From assembly GCA_027623235.1 (NCBI GenBank), contig JAQBVJ010000062.1, positions 1 through 40,380 of the forward strand: 40,380 bases of DNA. Reading direction: 5' to 3'. The position numbers and the translations under genes were made by a program. Source of the stretch: Planctomycetota bacterium. Lineage in GTDB: Bacteria; Planctomycetota; Planctomycetia; Planctomycetales; Planctomycetaceae. This document shows positions 1-9,952 of this stretch, in pieces. Numbering within the stretch: position 1 is the stretch's first letter; each line of letters starts with the position of its first letter. The notes beneath the pieces were generated by a model. The model worked only from the letters and a program-made list of their open reading frames with translations, was not told where the DNA came from and did no database searches.

Positions 1-231
1 CAGACGCCCACGTCCGTCCGTCGAGATTGTTCCTCGCTCCGAGGTTGTGAATTTATCGTGGCGTAAGCTTCCAGCTTGCGATCTTCGGGCTCGGCAAGCT
101 GGAAGCTTACCCCACTTTCGCTCCGCGCCGAGAACCTCGCATCACGACACGGAGTGTCGTGCCACTCTCCCCGGCTCGCCGCGCGAGACTGCGTCGTTCG
201 GCGCTCGGATTGACGGACGTGGGCGTCCGTC
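1..231. repeat. Cluster of palindromic intergenic repeats
   Basis: This short intergenic stretch contains three separate inverted repeats. A perfect 17-bp stem lies at 63-79 and 94-110 with a 14-nt loop (GTAAGCTTCCAGCTTGC and its complement). An 8-bp stem with a 3-nt loop lies at 143-150 and 154-161 (CACGACAC / GTGTCGTG). A 16-bp inverted pair at 3-18 and 212-227 (GACGCCCACGTCCGTC and its complement) encloses the other two. The right outer copy lies directly against the stop codon of the membrane protein gene that ends at 232. The nesting looks like an assembly of REP-like elements and not a single terminator. An open frame over this stretch is not credible as a gene. Confidence 0.75.
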
Positions 232-2181
232 CTACGGGGCTTTGGCTGAAAAATCCGTGACGATGAATCGAGTCATCGAAAACTGCTCACCGGTCGCGAC
301 GTCCGTTTCGGTCAGTTCAAACTGAATCGTCCCGAATGGGATCTCCGGAGTCAGCCACAGGTCGCTGCGGTAGCGGATCCGCCGCTGGTCGGAGATGCGT
401 GCCTGCTCAACCTGCGTCGCCGCCCGCTGGCAGGAGAACGCGTCCTGGCGCAGCTTCGTTCGAACGTGGCGAGTGACGCCGGGGTTGTAGGGCCGCTCCA
501 CAGGGACGCCACGCAGAATGCTGATGACATCGCTGAGTGTTAATCCGGAGTCGGACTCGAAACTCACCACGAACTCGTTCAGTTTCCTGCCGGCGTTAAA
601 CGAGGTGACATCGATCGCCACTTCAAGAATCGAGGCATCACTCCTGCCGGTGTTGAATTCGAAACGGATCTTCTGCAGCGTCTTTTCGCCTTCTGCCAGT
701 CGCCCGAGATTGACCAGGCGAATCGTTTCGGGCCTGCGGTCACTCAGGCGGACAGTGTTGCCGGTCGAAGTGAACTCAACGAATGCCCCAGGGGCGCCGT
801 CGGGCAGTTCGGCAAACCAGGTATGGAGCTTCCGCTTGAACGGAAACTCCGGTTTCGGGTCGGAGTAGTCGATCCACCCGCGATCGCTCATCTGATGAAA
901 CAGCCACGAGGCTGTCCACGGATTGCTCGCCGCTGACAGCGACGAGTAAGTCGAAATGCCTAGCAGCACCAGGACGATCGCCAGGCCACTTCTTTTTTCT
1001 GAGAGCGATTCAAACGCCGGAACGAGAGCAAGGACCCAGAACGGGACCAGCCAGATCATCCATCTCAGGCCGAAGGTGTTGCCACCGTAGTTGTAGTTGT
1101 CGGTGCGAGTCAGGTAGAAGCCGAGCACCGCGACGCTCAGGCCAAGACCCAGCCAGATGACCGACGCGACTGGCGAGTCCTTCCACTTCGACTTCGTCGC
1201 CAGACTGACGCCGATCAGCAGAAACACGGGCGAGAGACTGAAAATTCCGTGATGGCCGAAGACGCAATGAAAGAAGTAGGCCAGCGGGCCGTCGAGGCTC
1301 TGGTCCATCCCGCGCGGGCTCATCCAGTAGCTCTGGATGCCCTCAAATTCGTATTCGTAAAACTCGGTCCCGTACGAAAGATAAAACGGTTTCCAGGTGC
1401 CCGCGCACCAGTAAATCGTCGCAAAGTAGGCCGCCAGCGGAACCAGCGCCGCCGGCACGAAATACTTTGCGGTCAAAGAAAAATCTTTTCGGGCGAGCAT
1501 CACAAAGAGAGCAGCACCGAACAGCGCGCCCGGAAGTTCGTGACACGGAACAAGCGCCGCCCAGAATCCAGCGAAGAGGAAGTTGCGTTTGATGACGCCG
1601 CTGCCACTGAGAATCCGGATCGTCGGCGCGAGGCACAGCACGAGAAACACGGCCGTGACGGAGTGGTTGTTGAGTGTCGTCGCGTAGCTTGGCACGAGTG
1701 TCCCGAAACAAAACGTCGCGTTGGCCAGGAGCCTTGCTGTGAGATTCTCCGTCGACTTCGCGAGGATTCTGGCAAGCAGCACATACGCGATCGTCAACGG
1801 AAGCCAGTTAACGATCAGCAGAATCGACTGGCAGGTCACGTCCGTCTGCTTGAGCAGGTCGAGCCCAAAGACGCTCTTTAATCCTTTGTAAACTCCCGCA
1901 ACCGCCACCGACAGCAGTGGCGGCTTCGTCGAATAGAAGTGGTCTTTGTAACGGACCTTATCGATCGTCGCCCAACCGGGCTTCGCGTCAATCTCGTCAA
2001 TCTGAAACGTGTTCCGCTCCACGAGCGACCAGACCGTACACCACCGCGAGCGATCATTGGCACTCTGCAGCGGTTTCGCGTTGACCGTCGTCGTAAAGAG
2101 CAGCGCGGAACCGAGGGCGATGATGAGCCACTCGGCGGAAGAGAGTCTGCGAGTTTCGGTCCTGGGCTGAGTTTCGCTCAT
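232..2181 (-). CDS. Polytopic membrane protein, glycosyltransferase-like (function unknown)
   Basis: The product is a 649-residue integral membrane protein. A hydrophobic segment near residues 17-35 is followed by a soluble loop with a WCTVWSLVERNTFQIDEID stretch and a DHFYSTKPPLL motif. About ten further hydrophobic segments run to roughly residue 430, and the C-terminal 200 residues are soluble and beta-rich. The early loop after the first membrane helix followed by many helices resembles the layout of GT-C/PMT-type glycosyltransferases, but I see no firm catalytic motif, so this is only an analogy. ATG at 2181 is preceded by a weak GGAT element. The stop codon lies inside the repeat cluster to its left. 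The gene follows the TatD-like gene on the same strand with a gap of about 90 bp, so co-transcription is possible. Confidence 0.8.
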   Translation of the reverse strand: MSETQPRTETRRLSSAEWLIIALGSALLFTTTVNAKPLQSANDRSRWCTVWSLVERNTFQIDEIDAKPGWATIDKVRYKDHFYSTKPPLLSVAVAGVYKGLKSVFGLDLLKQTDVTCQSILLIVNWLPLTIAYVLLARILAKSTENLTARLLANATFCFGTLVPSYATTLNNHSVTAVFLVLCLAPTIRILSGSGVIKRNFLFAGFWAALVPCHELPGALFGAALFVMLARKDFSLTAKYFVPAALVPLAAYFATIYWCAGTWKPFYLSYGTEFYEYEFEGIQSYWMSPRGMDQSLDGPLAYFFHCVFGHHGIFSLSPVFLLIGVSLATKSKWKDSPVASVIWLGLGLSVAVLGFYLTRTDNYNYGGNTFGLRWMIWLVPFWVLALVPAFESLSEKRSGLAIVLVLLGISTYSSLSAASNPWTASWLFHQMSDRGWIDYSDPKPEFPFKRKLHTWFAELPDGAPGAFVEFTSTGNTVRLSDRRPETIRLVNLGRLAEGEKTLQKIRFEFNTGRSDASILEVAIDVTSFNAGRKLNEFVVSFESDSGLTLSDVISILRGVPVERPYNPGVTRHVRTKLRQDAFSCQRAATQVEQARISDQRRIRYRSDLWLTPEIPFGTIQFELTETDVATGEQFSMTRFIVTDFSAKAP

Positions 2182-2270
2182 CGATCCATCGTCTGTCTGT
2201 TACTGGAGCATTTCCAGACTGCCGGAAACGCGTCGCAGAATGGCTTATCAGCCGGCTCATGACTGTCGTC

Positions 2271-3083
2271 CTACTCCGGTGCCTTGAACTCAAACCGTTT
2301 GCACTGGCTGAAGAACTCCAGCGGATTCTCGTACACGATCTTACTGATCTTCTTTTCCGAATGGCCTCGCCGGCGCATCTCCTGTACGAAGTCCGGCACG
2401 GCGAGCGGTTCGGACGGGCCCCAGTCTCCCGCCGAGTTCACCATGATCCGGTCGTCACCGTACATCTCGATGATGTCCGCCGCGCGGGACGGAGTGCACT
2501 TGGTGATCGGGTACAGCGTCATGGCACACCAGAAACCGTGCTCCTTCGCCAGCTTGACGGTGTGCTCCTCAACGTGGTCGATGAGAGTTCGTTCGGGCTT
2601 GATCCGCGGATCGTCGAGCAGCATGTCGACGATCATTCGCGTGCCTTTGTACTTATCCTGAAGGTGAGGCGTGTGGATGAGAATCAGCTCTTCCGTTTTC
2701 AGAGCCAGTTCCATGTGCTCCCAGAAAATCTGCGCTTCATTCTTTGTGTTCTTGTTGAGCCCGATTTCGCCGATGCCAAGCACGTTGGGTGAGTCCAGGA
2801 ACTCCGGAATCATCGCGATCACTTCTCGCGACAGTTCGACGTTTTCTGCTTCCTTGGCGTTGATGCACAGCCAGGTGAAATGCTGGATGCCGACGGCCGC
2901 CGCGCGTTTCGGTTCGACCTCAGTCAACTGACGGAAGTAGTCGCGAAACCCGTCGACGCTGCCACGGTCGAATCCGGCCCAGAATGCCGGTTCGCTCATC
3001 GCGACGCAGCCCATTCGGGCCATGCGTTCGTAGTCGTCCGTCACGCGGGAGACCATGTGAATGTGAGGGTCGATGTAGTACAT
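2271..3083 (-). CDS. TatD-like metal-dependent hydrolase (EboB-like)
   Basis: A 270-residue amidohydrolase-superfamily TIM barrel. Metal-ligand motifs are visible in order: DPHIH near the N-terminus (HxH), GEIGL (bridging Glu), LIHTPH (His), LIDHVEE (His) and NSAGDWG (Asp). The wording is closest to the EboB/TatD-like branch, not classic TatD DNase; the substrate is unknown. The open frame extends to 3167, but I chose ATG 3083 because the DPHIH motif begins four residues after it, and because the extension would overlap the upstream gene and resembles no family N-terminus. The partner gene ends 56 bp upstream on the same strand, suggesting a two-gene unit. None of the other ebo-cluster genes (EboA, EboC, EboE, EboF types) is visible here. 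Confidence 0.85.
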   Translation of the reverse strand: MYYIDPHIHMVSRVTDDYERMARMGCVAMSEPAFWAGFDRGSVDGFRDYFRQLTEVEPKRAAAVGIQHFTWLCINAKEAENVELSREVIAMIPEFLDSPNVLGIGEIGLNKNTKNEAQIFWEHMELALKTEELILIHTPHLQDKYKGTRMIVDMLLDDPRIKPERTLIDHVEEHTVKLAKEHGFWCAMTLYPITKCTPSRAADIIEMYGDDRIMVNSAGDWGPSEPLAVPDFVQEMRRRGHSEKKISKIVYENPLEFFSQCKRFEFKAPE

Positions 3084-3139
3084 GCTTCGTTTCCGGTCCC
3101 GTTTGATTCTGTCGTTTTGAGCCAGCGTCGCGAGCCTGA

Positions 3140-3403
3140 TCAAGTCCGCAGCCCGGGCCGTTTCCACTGCTCGTCGTAAGGATCGCTGAAGACAATCTGA
3201 AGCTGCTCGGCCCGGTCATTCGAGCTGTTTTGAATAATGTCGATGCTTTTACGAAGCTGCTCCATTCGAAAATCATTTCTGACACGGTCAGTTCCCTCGG
3301 CCCGGTCAAGCCGGTCGAGAGTCGCGGCAACCGCAAGAAGCTTCGCGCGGGTTTCAAGAAACACACGGTCGAAAATCTGGTCAGCAGTCAATGGTTCGCT
3401 CAT
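3140..3403 (-). CDS. Small conserved-looking hypothetical protein (87 aa)
   Basis: I do not recognise a named family. The 87-residue product is soluble, charged and probably mostly helical, with an LLAVAATLDRLDRAEG segment and a C-terminal FSDPYDEQW motif. It has no signal peptide and no membrane segment. ATG 3403 has a good GAGGA ribosome site about eight bases upstream. The gene lies directly upstream of the TatD-like hydrolase gene on the same strand, so the protein may act with the hydrolase. That link is inferred from position only. Confidence 0.7.
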   Translation of the reverse strand: MSEPLTADQIFDRVFLETRAKLLAVAATLDRLDRAEGTDRVRNDFRMEQLRKSIDIIQNSSNDRAEQLQIVFSDPYDEQWKRPGLRT

Positions 3404-3550
3404 CGATTTGTCCTCGTAAGTGCCACCGCGGAAGTGGGCGGAAAGCTGTCACACGGCGAAACGGCGAGAATTGTCTGTCGCACCGGCATGCTACCAAAGT
3501 TGAGTCGACCGTCACACGAAAAGGGCCAGCCACCTCGGTGCTGAACTGAA

Positions 3551-4804
3551 TTACGATGGCTGTTCCACTGCGACTGGCGGCGACGACGGCATGAAGGCGG
3601 CCACGATTCCTGCAATGAGCAGACACGGTACGCAAGCGATGAACGTCAACTGGGGGTTACCGACGCTTTCAAAGTAAGACGTCAACGGAGCCTGGATCAG
3701 TCCGCCGATTCCCCAGGCCATCCCCATCGTCAGAGCCGATGCAAAACCGGCTCCCTTCGGCAACTGCTGCTGAGCGTAAGACACCATCGCTGGCGACGTG
3801 CCCCACAGTAACAGGCCCGACAAAGCGACCGATGTGAACAGCAGCCACGCAGGACAGTCCTGCCAGCCGAGAATCAACATGAGTGGAATGGCCAGCAGCG
3901 GGCAGGCGACCATGAATGTCTTTTCCAGCCCGGCTCGAAAACGAAAGACCATAAAAAACATTCCGACACTCGCCGCGATCAGAAACACAGACTGAGCCAC
4001 GCCGATCATGGCCTCATCGTAACCCCAGCGCGACTGTTTCAGAGTGAAGGCGAGTACCTTGTCCATGGCCATATTCGGAACCAGTCGCAGCGAACACACC
4101 AGCAGAAGGACCGCCGCAAAACCAAGGCGGCCTTCGAGCATCTCGCGCAAAGTCGCCGACGCGGACGTTGATTCAGCCCGAGCCGCGGCATCCTCGACGG
4201 ACTGCCGATCAAGCGCGGCCGCTGCCTCTGCGAGACCTCCGATTTTTCTCAATGCGAAGATCGCGATCAGGACAGGCACCATCAATACGACGAGGCCCGG
4301 CAGTCCCCAGCCTCCTATCGTCCGATTCTCGGTCACTGACCAGCCGCCCACGACGATGCCGCTGAGAATCGGACCGAGGGCCAGTCCCAGCGAACCGCCG
4401 AACATAAACATCGAGATTCCCTTTGTCCGCTCGCCAGGAATCAGTCGACCCGCAAGGACTGCGGCTTCCGGATGAAACGCTCCGACACCGATTCCTCCGA
4501 TGATGAGCAGCGCAAACAGCACGGAGCGTTGTTCAATCAGGCCGATCGATGTCAGGAAGACGGCGGCCATCGATGGTCCAAGCCACAGCCACAGAGGGTT
4601 CGGTCGGCGATCCCGGAAGTAGCCGAAGATGACCTGGCTGACTGAAGTCGGCAGCGACTGCACGATGAAAGCCAGCGACAGCCCGGCCACACTGAAAGCG
4701 TAAACGGTGTTCAGTCGCGGCCAGAGGGGAGCAACCAGCAAGGCGCATGTATCGACCAGCGTGTGTGTCAGCGCCAGGCAGATCAGTGGGGCCAGACGCC
4801 TCAT
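3551..4804 (-). CDS. MFS transporter, 12 membrane segments (FSR-like)
   Basis: A 417-residue major facilitator with about twelve hydrophobic segments in two halves of six. They are separated by a charged cytoplasmic loop around residues 195-230, rich in Ala, Glu and Arg. The N-terminal half contains an FGYFRDRRPNPLW loop that fits the MFS A-motif between helices 2 and 3, and a PGERTKGISMF loop. The overall pattern is closest to fosmidomycin-resistance-type (FSR) exporters, but the substrate cannot be read from the sequence. I chose ATG 4804 because the 36 upstream residues of the longer frame are polar and unlike an MFS N-terminus, whereas the hydrophobic first helix begins right after this Met. 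It ends 147 bp before the start of the small gene on its left. Confidence 0.85.
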   Translation of the reverse strand: MRRLAPLICLALTHTLVDTCALLVAPLWPRLNTVYAFSVAGLSLAFIVQSLPTSVSQVIFGYFRDRRPNPLWLWLGPSMAAVFLTSIGLIEQRSVLFALLIIGGIGVGAFHPEAAVLAGRLIPGERTKGISMFMFGGSLGLALGPILSGIVVGGWSVTENRTIGGWGLPGLVVLMVPVLIAIFALRKIGGLAEAAAALDRQSVEDAAARAESTSASATLREMLEGRLGFAAVLLLVCSLRLVPNMAMDKVLAFTLKQSRWGYDEAMIGVAQSVFLIAASVGMFFMVFRFRAGLEKTFMVACPLLAIPLMLILGWQDCPAWLLFTSVALSGLLLWGTSPAMVSYAQQQLPKGAGFASALTMGMAWGIGGLIQAPLTSYFESVGNPQLTFIACVPCLLIAGIVAAFMPSSPPVAVEQPS

Positions 4805-4931
4805 CAAACGCGTCTCCGGTCGAGTGGTCGAGGGCTCAGTACAACTCGTTTTCGAATCGCCTCTGTGAATGAAAAGAACCGACCAGCCATCGGCAGGTCG
4901 GTTCGGTTTCAACGGAAATTCCTCTGCGTCA

Positions 4932-7900
4932 TTAAGTCGTCTTCGGCTTCGGTTTTCCCTCTGTTCGATTCATCAGCCAGAGCAGAACAGGACTCGCAAC
5001 ATAGATGGAGGAGTACGTTCCGACGATCACACCCACCAGCAGACAGAAGGCAAACCCGTGAATTCCCTCACCGCCAAACACGTAAAGAATGGCCACCACG
5101 ATAAACGTCGTGGCAGAGGTCATCAGTGTTCGAGCCAGTGTCTGGTTCAAGCTGGTATTAATCATGTCGCTTGTCAGTGCCGGGTTTTTGCCGCGGACTT
5201 CGCGAATCCGGTCAAAGATCACGATCGTATCGTTCAGTGAGTAACCGACGATCGTCAGGAAGGCCGCGATCATTGGCAGGTTGATCTTGAAGTCGTAGAA
5301 CCCAAGCAGTTCCCCAATGGCGTTATCGCTCATGATCGAAGCCAGAGCGACGACACCCAGCACAACCAGGACGTCGTGAACGAGAGCCGCGACGGCCGCC
5401 AGTCCAAAGGTGACTCGACGGAACCTCAACCAGATGTAACCGACGATCGCGATCAGGCTGATGACCATCGCGAAGATTGCGTCGGACTTCATTTCGGACC
5501 CGACTGCCGTTGAGAATTTCTGGACTTCCTCAAAATACGGTGTCGAGGCCATCTTTCCCTCCACCGATTCGAGTGCGGCCTCAAGATGTTCCCGGCTCAG
5601 AGCCGGGCGGGATTCGAGCAGGAGTTCCGTGAACTTCTGAACCTGCCCGTCTCCAACCGTAAGCCCTTCCCCCCTGGTTCCGGTCAGTCGGAAGAGATTT
5701 TCAGCCGCGTCATATTTTCCTGCTTCCTTGATGGCCGTCGTCAGGCTGCGGGATGCAGTATTCGTTGTGACGTCATCAGTAAACGTTAGAGTCGTCGACC
5801 AGCCGCCTTCAAAGCCGGTCTCTTCAACCGTTGCAGTGTCTGCTCCTTCAGCCGGCTTTGCCTCGGGTATCTGAGTGAGTTCCTCGTGAGACAGCTCGAC
5901 CTTTTTGAGAAGCCCTGTATCAATCGCTCTGGCAATGCCATCCTGAATGTCCTGCAGGGATCTTTCTTTCTCGCTGCCGGAATCATTTGCCGTCCGCAGT
6001 CGCCAGCGAAGTCCGGAGTCGCTGCTCTGGCTCTCACCCGAAACAGTCAAGCGTTCAACGGTGATCGCGGAGCCGAACTCCTTCTCCAGCCCGTCCTTGA
6101 AATCGGCCAGTTTCTGAGGTTGCGTGAATTCAAAGGTCACCATCGTTCCGCCGCGGAAATCGATGTCGAGGTTTTCGTTGCCGCGTGAAACAAAAGTGGC
6201 CATGCCGATCAGTATGACCGCTCCGGACACCACGAAAGCCACCTTTCGCTTGCCGACAAAGTCCCAGTTCGAAGACTTCACAAGGCTCAGCATATTAAGG
6301 CTGGTGAGCATTCTTTTTTGTTCAAGAAGTTCGAAGACCAGTCGGCCGAAATACAAGGCCGAAAACATGCTCATCAGAATTCCGATAAACAGCGTCACGG
6401 CGAACCCTTTAACCTGGTCCGTCCCGATCATGAACAGGACGACTGCCACAATCAGCGTCGTCAGGTTCGAGTCGATAATCGCGCTGAAGGCTTTTGAGAA
6501 GCCTGTGTGAATCGCAATGCGGTTACTGGCTCCGCGGGAGATTTCCTCGCGGATACGCTCAAAAATCAACACGTTCGCGTCGACCGCCATGCCGATCGTC
6601 AGAACAAGCCCGGCCAGGCCGGGCAGAGTAAATGTGCCCTGCACGAAGACCATCGCTCCCATGATGAGGAGCAGGTTCAAAGCCAGGCAAAGCACGGCAA
6701 TCAGTCCGGCCTTCAGGTAGTAAACCGCCATCGTGACGACGACGGCGATCACGGAAATGATGATCGCGTTGACGCCTTTGTTCCGGACGTCGACGCCCAG
6801 CAGCGGGCTGATCGTGAATTCACTGATCGGGGTCGTATTGAGGGGAACATCAAGGGCCCCCGCGTTGAGCACGTCGACAAGTTTCCGGACTTCGGTTTTC
6901 GTAAAGTTGCCTTCAATCTGACCGCGATCTTCGATGGTCGTATTCAGCATCGGAGCCGACTGAATTTTTCCATCCAGAAGAATTGCGAGCCGGTGCTTTC
7001 CGTCGGCCTGTGGTCGGTACGCCGTCGTGAGCTCACGCATCCGGTTCCCGCCCTCACTGTCAAACTGGAATGTGACGATGAGTCGGCCGCTGGTCGGGTC
7101 CATCGATTCGCGGGCCCGAATCAGAAACTCACCGGAAACCTGATCGGCTTTCGCTGAAAGCACAACCAGTGCTTGTCGAACGGTCTCTTCGCCTCGGGTT
7201 ACTTCCCGGAACTCGGCCGGAAGAACTTCGCTGCCATTCCCCAGATTCTCTGTGGGAACGATGTCTACCCAGCGGGCTCGTTCCGCTTTTTCAATGAAGA
7301 CGCTTTCCGATTCGTCAGCAAGCTTTTTCCCCTCGCGAATGAGTTCGCGGTGAGAGCCCTTTGAGTTCGTTGCCAGGATCTCAAAATTGAGCGTCCCCAA
7401 CCGCGTGATGCGGTCTTTCATCTCCTCGACGTATGCCTGGTCAGCACCGGGAATGATGATTTCAATTCGATCCACACCGACTGGTCGGACGGTGACTTCT
7501 TCGATGCCGGACGGATTAATTCGGCGGCCAATCGCGCCGACCATGTTGTCGATCGAGTCGCTCAGGAACATGCTGCTGTCTTCAGAACTGGCGGCCTTTT
7601 TCGCGGCCGCGTCCTGGTCAATTTCGTAGACGAGGTTTGTTCCACCGTCCAGGTCGATGCCCAGCCGGAAACACTCTTCAACCGGTTTACCGACGTAAAA
7701 CACCTGGTACGCGAACGGCGTCAGGCAGGCGGCCAGCATGAACAGGACGGTGCCGATCCGATTGCTGAAGTCCTTCAACTTCAGTGCGTTTGCGATGAAC
7801 GAGCCGAAGATGAACGGCAGGAAGACGACTGCCAGCAACAGGCAGAAAATCAGCCAGCCAGAGGCGGATTCGGGGGCGGCGGCGGCCGCATCTTTCACGA

Positions 7901-7961
7901 CGTCAGCCGCCTTTTTGACGACCTCGCCCTTGTCGCCTGCTTGAGCCAGAAGCGCGAACAT
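4932..7961 (-). CDS. secDF: Protein translocase subunit SecDF (fused SecD and SecF)
   Basis: One 1009-residue polypeptide combines SecD (roughly residues 35-550) and SecF (roughly 570-1000), the inner-membrane proteins that use proton flow to help pull exported proteins through SecYEG. SecD landmarks are GIDLDGGTNLVYEID (about 101-115), the large periplasmic P1 region, and the D4-type helix motif MAVDANVLIFERIREE (about 458-473). SecF landmarks are LDIDFRGGTMVTFEF (about 598-612) and GYSLNDTIVIFDRIREVRGK late in the protein. About twelve membrane segments are expected. An extra hydrophobic N-terminal helix precedes the SecD start. The C-terminus is a short basic tail. ATG 7961 has AAGGA about ten bases upstream. 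It follows yajC by about 80 bp on the same strand, the classic yajC-secDF order. Confidence 0.97.
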   Translation of the reverse strand: MFALLAQAGDKGEVVKKAADVVKDAAAAAPESASGWLIFCLLLAVVFLPFIFGSFIANALKLKDFSNRIGTVLFMLAACLTPFAYQVFYVGKPVEECFRLGIDLDGGTNLVYEIDQDAAAKKAASSEDSSMFLSDSIDNMVGAIGRRINPSGIEEVTVRPVGVDRIEIIIPGADQAYVEEMKDRITRLGTLNFEILATNSKGSHRELIREGKKLADESESVFIEKAERARWVDIVPTENLGNGSEVLPAEFREVTRGEETVRQALVVLSAKADQVSGEFLIRARESMDPTSGRLIVTFQFDSEGGNRMRELTTAYRPQADGKHRLAILLDGKIQSAPMLNTTIEDRGQIEGNFTKTEVRKLVDVLNAGALDVPLNTTPISEFTISPLLGVDVRNKGVNAIIISVIAVVVTMAVYYLKAGLIAVLCLALNLLLIMGAMVFVQGTFTLPGLAGLVLTIGMAVDANVLIFERIREEISRGASNRIAIHTGFSKAFSAIIDSNLTTLIVAVVLFMIGTDQVKGFAVTLFIGILMSMFSALYFGRLVFELLEQKRMLTSLNMLSLVKSSNWDFVGKRKVAFVVSGAVILIGMATFVSRGNENLDIDFRGGTMVTFEFTQPQKLADFKDGLEKEFGSAITVERLTVSGESQSSDSGLRWRLRTANDSGSEKERSLQDIQDGIARAIDTGLLKKVELSHEELTQIPEAKPAEGADTATVEETGFEGGWSTTLTFTDDVTTNTASRSLTTAIKEAGKYDAAENLFRLTGTRGEGLTVGDGQVQKFTELLLESRPALSREHLEAALESVEGKMASTPYFEEVQKFSTAVGSEMKSDAIFAMVISLIAIVGYIWLRFRRVTFGLAAVAALVHDVLVVLGVVALASIMSDNAIGELLGFYDFKINLPMIAAFLTIVGYSLNDTIVIFDRIREVRGKNPALTSDMINTSLNQTLARTLMTSATTFIVVAILYVFGGEGIHGFAFCLLVGVIVGTYSSIYVASPVLLWLMNRTEGKPKPKTT

Positions 7962-8045
7962 GAAACTTCAATCCTTGATGGAGCCGTGAAACAGCCAGAC
8001 TGGAACCGTCCCCGACTTTCCTGGTCGACGACGGATTCGTCAGCC

Positions 8046-8417
8046 CTACTTCTTCTCGGCCTGGCCTTCGTCGGTCAAAACCTGGCCGATATGAGTGCGG
8101 AGAAATTTGATTCGAGTATTGTCGTCGACTTTCAGAGTGATCTCTTTGCCGTCGTTGGAGATGTTCGCCACGGTCCCGACGATGCCGCCGACCGTTGCCA
8201 CTTTGTCGTTCTTCTTCAGATTGCCAAGCATGTCCTGTGTTCGTCGCCGCTCGCTGGACTGCGGTCTCAGAATCAGGAAGTAGAACACCACGAAGATCAG
8301 GACAAACGGAGTGAAACTCCACAGACCCGGATCTTCGGCGGCTTTCTTGCCTTTTTCAGCAGCGTCTGCAGCACCCTCTTCGCCCACGGCGAGGATCAGG
8401 CAATCAAGAAACTTCAT
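8046..8417 (-). CDS. yajC: Preprotein translocase subunit YajC
   Basis: A 123-residue protein with one membrane helix at about residues 32-52, followed by the family hallmark FLILRPQ and a basic stretch leading into a small soluble beta domain (KKNDKVATVGGIVGTV, then NTRIKFLRTHIGQVL). YajC associates with SecDF at the inner membrane. The N-terminus before the helix is longer than usual and rich in Ala, Glu and Lys. The gene is directly upstream of secDF on the same strand. About 300 bp separate it from tgt upstream, including a hairpin that may end the tgt transcript, so yajC-secDF probably has its own promoter in that gap. Confidence 0.96.
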   Translation of the reverse strand: MKFLDCLILAVGEEGAADAAEKGKKAAEDPGLWSFTPFVLIFVVFYFLILRPQSSERRRTQDMLGNLKKNDKVATVGGIVGTVANISNDGKEITLKVDDNTRIKFLRTHIGQVLTDEGQAEKK

Positions 8418-8715
8418 GACGAATGTCCTGCATGCGATCCGTTTTTCAGTAACAGTCGCAGGGAATAGACCGGCAGCGCGAGGTTCTCGCCTGGGGCTTA
8501 CGACAGCGATCTCAAGTCGATGTGGAACAGCACGACCGGTCTCGCAGAGGCTGCCGGGCCTGTATTGAAACAGGCGGTCAGCTCAACGAAGTCTTGCGGC
8601 CTGCGGCCCACCTCAGAACGCTGAAAAGTCGTCCCGCAGCGAGACGACTTTGTGACGAAAGCTCAAGCTGGTTCCCGACTTGCCGACAGTCTGACGGAAA
8701 CAGAGGGGCGGAATC
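8418..8715. other. Intergenic gap between tgt and yajC
   Basis: No credible gene is seen in these 298 bases. They hold the tgt-side terminator hairpin (8624-8651) and, by position, should include the promoter of yajC-secDF. I could not pick out convincing -35/-10 boxes. Short frames here have no ribosome site and no recognisable product. Confidence 0.6.
8624..8651 (-). terminator. Terminator-like hairpin downstream of tgt
   Basis: A perfect 9-bp stem (AAAGTCGTC at 8625-8633 pairing with GACGACTTT at 8643-8651) encloses a 9-nt loop. Read on the minus strand, the 3' arm ends in four T residues. It lies 65 bases beyond the tgt stop codon and before yajC. The T-run is short, so termination may be partial. 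Confidence 0.6.
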
Positions 8716-9834
<1,119 letters not shown>

Positions 9835-9952
9835 GGAATGCTCGATGAGGATCAGGGGTCTGGTTATCGTGCCGACGAATCCCGGTGGCAGCGATCTCCC
9901 TGCAATTTAGCCCGATGTCCGCGTCAGGCGAACGCCCTCAGAAGGAATCCCT

